Assembly: GCA_964353405.1 (NCBI GenBank)
Contig: CAYGWJ010000443.1
Coordinates: 1 to 10,511, forward strand
Source: JBGLNJ01 sp964353405
GTDB lineage: Bacteria > Chloroflexota > Anaerolineae > Fen-1058
DNA length: 10,511 nt
Reading direction: 5' to 3'
Positions 1-7,165 of this stretch are shown in pieces (position 1 is the first letter of the stretch; each line of letters opens with the position of its first letter). Position numbers and translations under genes: made by a program. The notes under the pieces are model-generated. The model ran no database searches. It was given only the letters and a program-made list of their open reading frames with translations, and had not been told where the DNA came from.

Positions 1-148
1 CTTGGTCAACGGCAATTCTACCCCAAAAGCCTGCGAACTTTATATCCGCTCGATCATGTCAAAAGGGCGCGTTTTGCAGACCCTCGCATCCGAATCGCTT
101 GTATTTACGGGCGTGGCTCGTCCCCAACGCGAAACGCTCTCAGTCTGA

Positions 149-176
149 TTGCCCCGTCGCCGATTCGGGTTATAAT
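149..176 (+). promoter_or_regulatory. Putative sigma70-type promoter of the ABC exporter gene
   Basis: A -35-like TTGCCC (149-154) is followed after 16 bp by a perfect TATAAT (171-176). This places transcription start near 183, about 30 bases upstream of the exporter start codon at 215. The rest of 1-148 holds no recognisable gene. All three forward frames happen to be open for long stretches there, but none gives a recognisable peptide. The match is by eye against the bacterial consensus. Confidence 0.55.
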
Positions 177-214
177 AATTTTCACCAGGTCCGTGATGGT
201 CAAAAAGAGGAAGC

Positions 215-2092
215 ATGAGCGAGTCTGAGAATGAACCGAAGGAACACATCAATCCGTTGACGGGCATGAAGCAATTCCGCCGGTTGCTTGCGTTTGTGAT
301 GCCGCACCGTGGCAGGCTGTTCATCGCTTTGGCGGCGATCGTGGCCACCAGCGCAGCCGGGTTGGCCGGGCCGTACACACTGCAATTCTTGATTGATGCC
401 GTCCTGCGCCAGGGCGACGCCGCACTGCTCAACCGTATCACGCTGATCTTGATCGGCATTTTTGCTTTGCAGGGCGTGTTCTACTTTATTCGAGGTTATC
501 AGCTCTCTTTCATCGGCGAGCGTGTGATGGCCGACCTGCGGCTCAATCTGTTTGAGCATCTGGCAAGTCTTTCGCTCAACTTTTACAACGAGCGTCGCAC
601 GGGCGAGCTCGTGAGCCGCCTGACCAACGATGTGTCCACCGTGCGCGGCGTTGTGACGAGTGACATTTCCACCGCACTCTCTCAGGTACTCACCTTTGGC
701 GGCGCGCTGATCCTGCTCATCATCACCGACTGGCGGTTGACGTTGTTCATGTTTGCGCTGATTCCGGTCGTGATGTTGATCGCACAACTCTTTGGCCGGA
801 GCTTGCGCCGGCTGTCCGCTGCGGTGCAGGATCAACTGGCTATAGCCACGACGGTATTGGAGGAATCCATCGGCGGCGTGCGCGTGGTCCAATCGTTCGC
901 GCGGGAAAGCTATGAGATCGCCCGCTTCCGCGACAGCATCGAGCAGACCTTGGTGCTGGCGATGAAGCGCATCCGGCTTTCGACGCTGTTCGGCCCGATC
1001 ATCTCTTTCTTTGGGTTCGCCGCCGTCGTGTCCATCTTTTGGTTCGGTGGGCACGAGGTGCTGGCGGGCCGCCTGACGGCCGGACAGTTGCTCATGTTCC
1101 TGGTTTTAACCATGACCATCGCCGGTTCCATCGGGCAATTGGGCGGGTTGTGGGGCAGTTTGCAAGAAGCACTCGGCGCGACCAAGCGCCTGTTTGAGAT
1201 TCTCGATACCCAGACGGACATCGCTGACGGCCCGGATGCTCGGCCGCTGCCGCACGTGGAGGGCCGCATCACGTTTGACCACGTGTCGTTTGCTTACCAG
1301 GATAACCCCGGCACCTCCATCCTCTGCAACGTCTCGCTCGAGGCTCGACCGGGCCAGGTGCTGGCGCTCGTCGGGCCAAGCGGCGCGGGCAAGACGACGC
1401 TGGTCAATCTGATTCCCCGCTTTTTCGATGTGACGGCCGGGCAGGTGTGCGTGGACGGCCAGGATGTGCGAACCGTGCAAGTCAAGAGCTTGCGTGACCA
1501 GGTCGGCCTGGTGCCGCAAGATACGCTGCTCTTTGGCGGAACCGTGCGTGAAAACATCCTGTACGGCAAGCTCAACGCCAGCGAGGCAGAGATGATGGAA
1601 GCGGCTCGCGCCGCCAACGCGCACGAGTTCATCACGCAATTGGCTAAAGGGTATGACACCCTCGTGGGTGAGCGCGGCGTCAAGCTGAGCGGCGGCCAGC
1701 GTCAGCGCATTGCCATTGCGCGCGCGATTCTCAAGGATCCGCGCATCCTGTTGCTCGACGAGGCCACGTCGTCGCTCGACAGCGAGAGCGAGGGCCTGGT
1801 GCAAGAAGCGCTCGAACGGCTGATGAAGGGACGCACCAGCATCGTCATCGCGCATCGGTTGTCCACGATCAAGAATGCGGATCGAGTCGCGGTGCTGAGC
1901 GAGGGTGAGTTGGCCGAGTTCGGCACGCACGCCGAGTTGATGGAACTCGATGGGCTGTATGCCCGGCTGTACCGGATGCAATTCAGAGTCGAGGAGCCGC
2001 CGGTCACACCCGAGCCAGAGGAAGAGTCAGTCGTCGCCGCGCCGCCACGGCGTTCGTTGGATATTTTCTCTGCCTTGACGGGAGTGAAGTAG
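215..2092 (+). CDS. ABC transporter, fused permease/ATP-binding half-exporter (MsbA/LmrA-like)
   Basis: A complete 625-residue type IV half-exporter, expected to work as a homodimer or heterodimer moving a lipid, drug or peptide out of the cytoplasm at the cost of ATP. About six membrane segments lie within residues 34-310. The coupling region NFYNERRTGELVSRLTNDV (122-140) is typical of the family. The nucleotide-binding domain has Walker A GPSGAGKT (387-394), Q-loop Q435, signature LSGGQ (491-495), Walker B ILLLDEA (511-517, catalytic E516), D-loop SSLD (519-522) and switch H547, so both domains look active. The start ATG follows AAGAGG (205-210) at a 4-base gap. A Pro/Glu-rich tail with a few basic residues (about 591-625) extends past the ATPase domain. 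The substrate cannot be told from sequence. The gene stands alone, with a convergent gene downstream, so it is probably monocistronic and homodimeric. Confidence 0.96.
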   Translation: MSESENEPKEHINPLTGMKQFRRLLAFVMPHRGRLFIALAAIVATSAAGLAGPYTLQFLIDAVLRQGDAALLNRITLILIGIFALQGVFYFIRGYQLSFIGERVMADLRLNLFEHLASLSLNFYNERRTGELVSRLTNDVSTVRGVVTSDISTALSQVLTFGGALILLIITDWRLTLFMFALIPVVMLIAQLFGRSLRRLSAAVQDQLAIATTVLEESIGGVRVVQSFARESYEIARFRDSIEQTLVLAMKRIRLSTLFGPIISFFGFAAVVSIFWFGGHEVLAGRLTAGQLLMFLVLTMTIAGSIGQLGGLWGSLQEALGATKRLFEILDTQTDIADGPDARPLPHVEGRITFDHVSFAYQDNPGTSILCNVSLEARPGQVLALVGPSGAGKTTLVNLIPRFFDVTAGQVCVDGQDVRTVQVKSLRDQVGLVPQDTLLFGGTVRENILYGKLNASEAEMMEAARAANAHEFITQLAKGYDTLVGERGVKLSGGQRQRIAIARAILKDPRILLLDEATSSLDSESEGLVQEALERLMKGRTSIVIAHRLSTIKNADRVAVLSEGELAEFGTHAELMELDGLYARLYRMQFRVEEPPVTPEPEEESVVAAPPRRSLDIFSALTGVK

Positions 2093-2111
2093 ACAGACCT
2101 TGCAGGTCTAC
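2089..2111. repeat. Palindrome filling the convergent exporter/comB gap
   Basis: AGACCTTGCAGGTCT (2095-2109) is a 6-bp inverted repeat with a TGC centre. An outer alternative pairing joins GTAGAC (2089-2094) to GTCTAC (2106-2111). The exporter stop TAG (2090-2092) lies in one outer arm, and the comB stop (2108-2110 on the complement) in the other. No T-tract follows on either strand, so it is not a canonical intrinsic terminator. It may still be a bidirectional transcript-end hairpin or a dispersed intergenic palindrome. Confidence 0.6.
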
Positions 2112-2806
2112 ACAACCTCGCCGGGCTGATGGACGGCCTGCATCACCAGCAAGCCATCCTGCTGCTCGACGACCATCGCAAAGTCAAAGCAGTCTACCGA
2201 CAGGCAACACTCCAGGTCAGACATTGGAAATGGCGGTGGCACTTGTTCAAAGAAGCGTCCATCGGTCGAGTCGCGCACGCGCCGAAGGAATGGCGCAACA
2301 TCTGGCGTTTCTCCACGCAGCAGGGCCTGGATGTAATCGGCGCAGGCCGCGTCTTCGTCGCCGTCGGTTCGAAGGCCGGCGCCCGTGACGACAAACGTCA
2401 CGGACGCCGGATTCTGTTTTCTGAGGTAGCACGTCGTTGCGGCCGCGCAGACGAAACTGCTGGCGAGCAGTGCTTTCGCCTGCGTGCTGCGCACCACGCC
2501 CTGCGTGCCTGCGCTGGTGCGTTGAATGATCCGTCGGCCCGTCAAGTCGAGCCGGGTGAGGGCTGACGTCGAGGTGCCCAAGTCAAAACCTTCTGGTTGC
2601 ACGCCGTTGACCTCGCCCATTAAAAGCGCATCGGGAAATCGCTCACGCAAGGCTAGCGCTTCCTCGACCTGACCTGCGAGGACGATGTCGCGCGCGGCGG
2701 CGGCAAAGGCAAACGCCGCCGTCGTAAACGCGCGAATCACGTCAATGGCGACCACTGTGCCAGTGGCGGTGTGGCAAGTCTCCAATGTGGCTCGTCGAAT
2801 TCTCAT
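2108..2806 (-). CDS. comB: 2-phosphosulfolactate phosphatase family protein (ComB)
   Basis: A complete 232-residue member of the ComB family, Mg-dependent phosphatases that convert 2-phosphosulfolactate to sulfolactate in coenzyme M synthesis. Many bacteria without that pathway carry a homologue whose role is unclear. Family motifs are in order: VVAIDVIRAFTTA (18-30, with D22 and R25), GEVNGVQPEGFDLGTST (64-80), QRTSAGTQGV (95-104) and the acidic DGDEDAACADYIQALL (148-163). Length is normal for the family. The start ATG (2806-2804) has GAGG four bases upstream on the complement. No other coenzyme M gene is visible, so the physiological substrate is open. The gene is transcribed toward the exporter and divergently from sppA. 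The C-terminus is cysteine-rich (C200, C201, C206), which I cannot interpret. Confidence 0.92.
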   Translation of the reverse strand: MRIRRATLETCHTATGTVVAIDVIRAFTTAAFAFAAAARDIVLAGQVEEALALRERFPDALLMGEVNGVQPEGFDLGTSTSALTRLDLTGRRIIQRTSAGTQGVVRSTQAKALLASSFVCAAATTCYLRKQNPASVTFVVTGAGLRTDGDEDAACADYIQALLRGETPDVAPFLRRVRDSTDGRFFEQVPPPFPMSDLECCLSVDCFDFAMVVEQQDGLLVMQAVHQPGEVV

Positions 2807-2814
2807 CGTGCCTC

Positions 2815-2843
2815 ATTCTACCTTCTCAGCCTATAAATCGCAA
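2815..2843 (-). promoter_or_regulatory. Possible comB promoter
   Basis: On the complement, TTGCGA (2843-2838) and TAGAAT (2820-2815) are separated by 17 bp. Transcription would start almost at the comB start codon, giving a leaderless or nearly leaderless message. That conflicts with the GAGG ribosome-binding site seen just upstream of the ATG. The site is therefore only a candidate. Confidence 0.3.
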
Positions 2844-2878
2844 TCCAACGTCACCGCGATGGGGTAACGGTCGTGATA

Positions 2879-2907
2879 TTGCCGCTACGGGGGAACAGTG
2901 ATAAACT
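2879..2907 (+). promoter_or_regulatory. Possible promoter of the sppA-YHS operon
   Basis: TTGCCG (2879-2884), a 17-bp spacer and TAAACT (2902-2907) lie about 55 bases upstream of the sppA start. Each hexamer matches the consensus at four of six positions. The predicted leader of about 50 bases contains a strong purine-rich ribosome-binding site at 2951-2958. No other gap in the operon is long enough to hold a separate promoter, so this would drive all four genes. Confidence 0.4.
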
Positions 2908-2963
2908 AGGCCCGATTTCTTTGGCAGTCTAGCTTGCGTCCAAACGTCAAGGAAGGAGTTGCG

Positions 2964-3824
2964 ATGGCCGATGAAAAACGCCCACCGCGTCGGCGGCGTG
3001 TGGGAGCCATCTTTTGGTGGTTAGCGCTGCCGCTGGTCGTGGGCTTGCTTCTCTCGACGCTGGTACCGCGCCCCATCGTGGGATTGATTTACCTCGACGG
3101 GCCGATTGGGTCTCTCACTGCGCGCAGCCTCATCGCCCAAATCACCTATGCGCGCGAGCATCAAGAAATCCGGGCGGTGGTGCTGGTGGTGAACAGCCCG
3201 GGTGGCACCGCCGTGGATACCGAGTCGCTTTATATGGAACTGGCGCGTTTGCGCCAGGCCAAGCCCGTCATCACTTTGGTGGAAGGCATGTCGGCCAGCG
3301 GCGCGTATTACCTCACATCCGGCACAGATTACGTCATCGCCAAGCCCACGTCTGAAGTGGGCAGCATCGGCGTGTTGAGCAGCTTGCCGCCCCAGCCCAC
3401 GGTTTCGGAGGACCTGGTGACCACAGGTCCTTACAAGGCATGGGGCGCGCCGCCCGATGCCGTGATGCGCCAGCTTGAGACAATCAAGCAAGGCTTTTTC
3501 CAGGCCGTCAAGCAGGGACGCGGCGCGGCGTTGCGTGTCGAGTCAGAAGTGTTGTTGCGCGGCGAAATCTGGCTGGGCACCGATGCATTGCGGATGGGCC
3601 TGGTGGATGAGCTGGGTTCGCAGACTCGCGCCGTTGAAAAAGCCGCGCAATTGGGACGCATCCCGCAATACCGAGTAGCCGACGTGCGCGAGCTGGCCGG
3701 GCTGCCGCTTGTGACCGAAGCTCTGTTTTTCATCGCGTCGCCTGATGGCAAGACGACGCCCTATCCGCGCGAGGCGGGTCTCTATCTGCTGTACGTTCCG
3801 CCCAGCGAGAGGGGGCTGCCATGA
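2964..3824 (+). CDS. sppA: Signal peptide peptidase SppA-like membrane serine protease (family S49)
   Basis: A 286-residue protein of the short, single-domain S49 type. It is expected to degrade leftover signal peptides or small membrane peptides at the outer face of the cytoplasmic membrane. A basic N-terminus (KRPPRRRR) precedes one membrane anchor (about 14-35), giving N-in/C-out topology. The S49 core follows: AVVLVVNSPGG (71-81), nucleophile region GMSASGAYYL (108-117, likely S112) and SEVGSIGVL (130-138). K158 in TTGPYKAWG fits the general-base lysine of the Ser-Lys dyad. The ATG at 2964 is preferred because GGAAGGAG (2951-2958) sits five bases before it. A TTG 30 bases upstream would bury that site inside the coding region. 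The gene ends in an ATGA overlap with the next one, implying translational coupling. Confidence 0.94.
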   Translation: MADEKRPPRRRRVGAIFWWLALPLVVGLLLSTLVPRPIVGLIYLDGPIGSLTARSLIAQITYAREHQEIRAVVLVVNSPGGTAVDTESLYMELARLRQAKPVITLVEGMSASGAYYLTSGTDYVIAKPTSEVGSIGVLSSLPPQPTVSEDLVTTGPYKAWGAPPDAVMRQLETIKQGFFQAVKQGRGAALRVESEVLLRGEIWLGTDALRMGLVDELGSQTRAVEKAAQLGRIPQYRVADVRELAGLPLVTEALFFIASPDGKTTPYPREAGLYLLYVPPSERGLP

Positions 3825-5239
3825 GGCCCCTGCGCTTTTGGATTGCCCTGGCGCTGTTGGTCTTGCCCTCCATCGCCCGTGCCGGGTGGCTCTATGGCAA
3901 CCGGTACACGCGACTGGCGCCGCCCGCCCTGCCAGAATATGCCGGCATGACCGCGAGCCTGCCTCTGCTTGCCACCCCTCAAGCCCTCAAGCCGGCAGAA
4001 GTCGCCAGCAAAGTAGTGGTGGTGGATGTGGCGCACAAGAACCTGTTTGGTGTCTCGGAGCTGGAGGCCTTGACCCGGGCGTTGACTGACCTGGGCGCGC
4101 GGCTGCAAACGGTTCAGAACGCCCAGTCACTGGGATCGGCTCTCAAACATGCCGATGCTTACGTGGTCGTCGCGCCGATGACGGCGTTCACGCCGGACGA
4201 GATGTGGCAAGCGCAGCGCTTTGTCAATCAGGGCGGCCGGGTGCTGGTGCTGACTGACCCGACGCGTTTCCCCTTGACAGGCGATGGCTTGAGCGGCCCG
4301 AACAGCTTGCTGGCGCCTTTTGACCTGGCGTTTTCCGATGACTATCTCTATAACCTGGTGGAGAACGAGGGCAACTATCGCAACGTCTGGCTGAAAAAGT
4401 TTGCCGATAGCCCGTTGACCGCGGGGCTTTCGACGGTGGCTTTTTACGCGGCGCACTCGGTCAATACCAGCACGGGCACACCCCTTATCCTGGCAGACGA
4501 GCGAACGCTTTCATCGCGCACAGATGCGGGCGGCAATCTGGCGGCGGCGGCCCTGAGCGCCGACGAGCGGGTGCTGGCCGTCGGTGACCTGACCTTTATC
4601 ACGGCGCCCTATTATCAGGTGGCCGACAACAGCCGTCTGATTGCGCACATTGCCGAGTTTCTCGTCGGCGGTGAGCGGAGCCATGACCTGGCCGATGCGC
4701 CATTCATCTTCACCCGGCCCGTGACCATCTTGCCTACCCAAAACATCACGTTGACCGCCGACCTGGTAAAGTCGCTCGGTCAGTTGCAGTTGGCGCTCGG
4801 GGCGGCCAACATTACTTGCACGCTGTCCAGCCAGCCGGCCCAAGATTCGGACCTGATTGTATTGGGCAGTTATGCGCCAAGCCGAGATCTCTTGCCGTAC
4901 CTGTCGCCACTCTTGGCTGATTTCAACATCTCGCTTGAAAGCCGGACGGTTGAGCGCAAGAGCGCTTCGATCTCGGTGCCCGGCGTAGGCAACGTTGCAA
5001 AGGAGGGCACTGGCTTGATACTGTTTTCTCGAACAGAGGAACGCTCAACGCTGATTCTACTGGCGAACGATCCTGACTGGTTGAGTGACCTGGTCAGCGT
5101 GCTGGCCTCGGGCCTCCAGCCAGAGTGCGCCGTTCAGAAGCAGGCGGCAATATGCAATCTCGTCAAGCCGGATTCGAATCGTGGGTCAGAGGTCAAGTTG
5201 CCGCCTGATCAATCTCAGCCGGGGAGTAGCTTACCATGA
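3821..5239 (+). CDS. Exported protein with DUF4350-like domain, function unknown
   Basis: A 472-residue protein beginning with a hydrophobic signal sequence (about 5-19). It has a possible cleavage site after ARA (19-21), or it may stay anchored. Residues 65-150 resemble DUF4350/GldG-type Rossmann-like domains: hydrophobic VVVVDV, a helix beginning near SELEALTRAL, ADAYVVVAPM, TPDEMWQAQRFVNQGGRVLVLTDPTRF. In such families this fold often presents a glutamine-amidotransferase-like core without obvious catalysis. A second alpha/beta region lies at about 290-430. Cysteines 436 and 445 near the C-terminus could form a disulfide outside the cell. The start is fixed by the ATGA overlap with sppA, and the stop forms another ATGA overlap with the next gene. 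The three proteins were probably made in proportion and may act together in the envelope. I cannot assign a biochemical function. Confidence 0.75.
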   Translation: MRPLRFWIALALLVLPSIARAGWLYGNRYTRLAPPALPEYAGMTASLPLLATPQALKPAEVASKVVVVDVAHKNLFGVSELEALTRALTDLGARLQTVQNAQSLGSALKHADAYVVVAPMTAFTPDEMWQAQRFVNQGGRVLVLTDPTRFPLTGDGLSGPNSLLAPFDLAFSDDYLYNLVENEGNYRNVWLKKFADSPLTAGLSTVAFYAAHSVNTSTGTPLILADERTLSSRTDAGGNLAAAALSADERVLAVGDLTFITAPYYQVADNSRLIAHIAEFLVGGERSHDLADAPFIFTRPVTILPTQNITLTADLVKSLGQLQLALGAANITCTLSSQPAQDSDLIVLGSYAPSRDLLPYLSPLLADFNISLESRTVERKSASISVPGVGNVAKEGTGLILFSRTEERSTLILLANDPDWLSDLVSVLASGLQPECAVQKQAAICNLVKPDSNRGSEVKLPPDQSQPGSSLP

Positions 5240-5727
5240 CAGTTGCAATAGAGATTTCGAAACGAGTACAAGTGATGCTGGTGCTTGTGGCGGTGTTGTG
5301 GTGGAGCACCGGATGTTCAACTGCGACGCCTGCGCCCACCGTCGCGCCGACTGCTCCCGGCCAGGTGCACGTTGCTCCACCCACGGCCACCGTCGGGCCG
5401 CCTCTGGGAAGCCAGCAAGGGAATGATCTGGTCATCGTGTTGACGGGAAATCCCGCCTTGCCCATCCGAGGCAGGAATGTCTTGGATGCGCTCGTCACCG
5501 ACGCTGCGGGCCGTCCGGTGACGGATGCCCGGGTCTCGTTTGATTTGGACATGACCACCATGAGCCACGGCCTCAACATTGTTCCCGCTCAGCCGACGGG
5601 CAATGGGCACTATGCCGGGCAGGTGTTCTTTATGATGCCCGGCCCGTGGCGCGTCGTCACCGTGATCGAGCGGCCAGACAAGCCGGCCGAGCGCATCCGG
5701 TTCAATTTCAACGTCAAGCTCAGGTGA
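5236..5727 (+). CDS. YtkA/FixH-like putative lipoprotein
   Basis: A 163-residue exported protein. After a hydrophobic segment (12-23) comes STGC (24-27), a somewhat atypical lipobox with Ser instead of Leu at -3, so C27 is probably lipidated. A Pro/Ala/Thr-rich linker (28-57) leads to a beta-sandwich domain. Its features match the YtkA-like family: GRNVLDALVTDAAGRPVTDARVSFDLDM (79-106), the Met/His cluster DMTTMSHGLN (105-114), and GNGHYAGQVFFMMPGPWRVVTVI (122-144). Proteins of this type commonly accompany copper or cytochrome-oxidase genes. M106, M109, H111, M133 and M134 are plausible soft-metal ligands, which is an inference. The start is set by the ATGA overlap with the preceding gene and by GGGGAG (5221-5226) nine bases upstream. 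The stop lies 10 bases before the next ATG. Confidence 0.8.
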   Translation: MTVAIEISKRVQVMLVLVAVLWWSTGCSTATPAPTVAPTAPGQVHVAPPTATVGPPLGSQQGNDLVIVLTGNPALPIRGRNVLDALVTDAAGRPVTDARVSFDLDMTTMSHGLNIVPAQPTGNGHYAGQVFFMMPGPWRVVTVIERPDKPAERIRFNFNVKLR

Positions 5728-5737
5728 GGAGCATTCG

Positions 5738-6316
5738 ATGAGTCTTACTGTGGCTGTGATTGCCAGCCTGCTGATCTCGGCGGTCAGCGGCGGTGTGGGC
5801 TGGTACCTGCGGCGTTACCAGTCCGCCGTCACCGAGATGCTGGGCATGATGATCGGCATGACGTTCGGGATGATGACGGGTATTGTGGTGGGTTATTACA
5901 TGGGCGCGGCGACGGATATGTTTGTCAGCAATCTTGTCGGCGTGCTCGTGGGGCTGGGCTTTGGGGTTGTGTTCGGACGAGTGGGCGGTCTGATGGGCAT
6001 GATGGACGGCGGCATGGGCGGCATGATGGGCGGCATGATGGGCGCCATGCTCGGCGTCATGGTCAATGTCTCTGAGATAGCAGTGCCGGTCACGGCGGTG
6101 TTTATGACCGCGCTGTATCTCCTGAGCATGGTCGCGTTGGTGCGGCTGGTTCAAAACAGTGCTGCCAAGCAATACGCCAAGGATCCAGTGTGCGACATGC
6201 TGGTGGAGGTTGCCACGGCCACTCTGACCAGCGTCTATCAGGGCAAGACCTATTACTTTTGCGCGCCCGGCTGCAAGCGTTCGTTCGACAAGTCACCGGC
6301 CAAGTACGCGGCATAG
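5738..6316 (+). CDS. Met/Gly-rich integral membrane protein with C-terminal YHS domain
   Basis: A 192-residue protein. Hydrophobic segments lie at about 4-23, 34-57, 61-80, 93-110 and 112-138. Methionine is strikingly common (22 residues), concentrated at 34-46 and 86-108 in a GGMGGMM-type pattern. The C-terminal 45 residues are a clear YHS domain: KDPVCDM (148-154), Y168, GKTYYFCAPGCKRSF (169-183), P187 and Y190. Its cysteines C152, C175 and C179 are the expected metal ligands. YHS domains occur on heavy-metal ATPases and related metal-handling proteins. Together with the Met-rich membrane part this suggests binding or transfer of copper-like ions, but transport itself is not shown. The ATG follows GAGGAG (5726-5731), which overlaps the upstream stop. 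The last 64 bases overlap the DUF2877 gene on the other strand. Confidence 0.88.
   Translation: MSLTVAVIASLLISAVSGGVGWYLRRYQSAVTEMLGMMIGMTFGMMTGIVVGYYMGAATDMFVSNLVGVLVGLGFGVVFGRVGGLMGMMDGGMGGMMGGMMGAMLGVMVNVSEIAVPVTAVFMTALYLLSMVALVRLVQNSAAKQYAKDPVCDMLVEVATATLTSVYQGKTYYFCAPGCKRSFDKSPAKYAA
6016..6051 (+). repeat. 12-bp tandem repeat inside the YHS gene
   Basis: GGGCGGCATGAT occurs twice in perfect tandem (6016-6027, 6028-6039). A degenerate third copy follows (6040-6051). The unit length is a multiple of three and encodes the G-G-M-M pattern, so copy-number change would alter the membrane segment without breaking the frame. Confidence 0.75.
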
Positions 6317-7164
6317 ATAAAACCTGCCAGCGTGTCCGCGCCTGATGTTGCGCCGTGCGCCAACACTTGCCGGACGGATGGGGTGAGGTCGTTATCTTGC
6401 CTGGTCAGCGCGGCCAGCAGTTGATGCCAGGCGGCGCTGCATTCTCCTTTGGCGGCAGAGCGCAGGAACGCGGCAGAGAGTGTTGTGGTGCGGGGCGCGG
6501 CCGCCTGGACGACCTCACAGCAGAATGCTTCGGGCGTGGGATGCGCTATCCACGCGCACAACATCATTCCGATGAGCAAGTCGTCCCCGGTTGGCGTGAG
6601 GCCGTTGCCGAGTCCGGCCAGCCGTGTTGCTCCTAGCCGCAATTGGACGACGTCTCCGTCCCAGCCTGCCTGCAAGGCCTGGAGCGCTTGCTGAACGGCA
6701 TGAGCCAGAACACCCGGTGACACCTGCACGTGCGCCTGTGCTGCACTCGGGCCTATAGGGTGATTCATCGCCAGACTGGCAGGCGAGTGAAGCGCAGCAA
6801 TTTCTTCAAGCCGTGGCAAGCGGCGGGCAACGATGCTCTGATGATTTCTGAGTGTATCCCAATCCGGGCGAGGTTCCCATGCGATCGCTTGCGCCAGAGT
6901 GATCTGCATTCCACTGAGGCGCAATACACTGGCTTGAATCTGCGCTGGTGTGCCTGGCTCGATGGATGACCACTCGCCCACGTGCGCCTCGACCACGATG
7001 TTGAACGGCCCGTCACCAATGTCAGGTGTCACAAGCGCGACGACTTGACCACCGGGTGTCACCAGGTCGCACGCGCGGTCGAACACGGCGAGCACACGCA
7101 AATTGACCGGCATAGGTGCGCCGGTCAAGTGTTGAACGGTTCGGCTGATAGACACTGCGAGCAT
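6253..7164 (-). CDS. DUF2877 (AllH-like) protein
   Basis: A 303-residue DUF2877 protein. The family includes AllH, linked to the oxamate carbamoyltransferase step of allantoin breakdown, but most members have no tested function. Diagnostic motifs are GLGNGLTPTGDDLLIGMM (184-201) and HGATSGADTLAGF (270-282). Between them lies LSAAFLRSAAKGECSAAWHQLLAAL (229-253). The reading frame stays open upstream to 7383, but I start it at ATG 7164. That codon lies one base after the TAA of the oadG-like gene (TAA-C-ATG), and the upstream extension is low-complexity shadow of that gene. No Shine-Dalgarno is visible, so termination-reinitiation is likely. The context here is a carboxyltransferase operon, not allantoin genes. 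The 3' end overlaps the convergent YHS gene by 64 bp. Confidence 0.86.
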   Translation of the reverse strand: MLAVSISRTVQHLTGAPMPVNLRVLAVFDRACDLVTPGGQVVALVTPDIGDGPFNIVVEAHVGEWSSIEPGTPAQIQASVLRLSGMQITLAQAIAWEPRPDWDTLRNHQSIVARRLPRLEEIAALHSPASLAMNHPIGPSAAQAHVQVSPGVLAHAVQQALQALQAGWDGDVVQLRLGATRLAGLGNGLTPTGDDLLIGMMLCAWIAHPTPEAFCCEVVQAAAPRTTTLSAAFLRSAAKGECSAAWHQLLAALTRQDNDLTPSVRQVLAHGATSGADTLAGFIYAAYLAGDLSNERLQPGAQK

Positions 7165-7165
7165 G

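Noticed and set aside
60..76. Inverted repeat CAAAA...TTTTG as a terminator of an upstream gene
   Set aside because: The stem is only five A/T pairs with a GC-rich loop. No upstream coding end could be identified.
1..228. Forward frames open across the left edge, one ending in an ATGA-like overlap with the exporter start
   Set aside because: All three frames are open for long stretches, none gives a recognisable peptide, and the region contains a good promoter and ribosome-binding site.
200..1054. Long open frame on the minus strand opposite the exporter
   Set aside because: Its product is a His/Gln/Arg-rich shadow. The plus strand encodes an unmistakable ABC exporter with every motif intact.
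2934..2963. TTG start adding ten residues to SppA
   Set aside because: The strong GGAAGGAG site sits directly before the downstream ATG and would be inside the gene if TTG were used.
5720..6172. His/Ala-rich minus-strand frame opposite the YHS gene, resembling a metal-binding protein
   Set aside because: The HHAAHH pattern is simply the antisense of the ATG/GGC-rich Met-Gly repeats. It lacks a family signature, and the plus strand carries the YHS domain.
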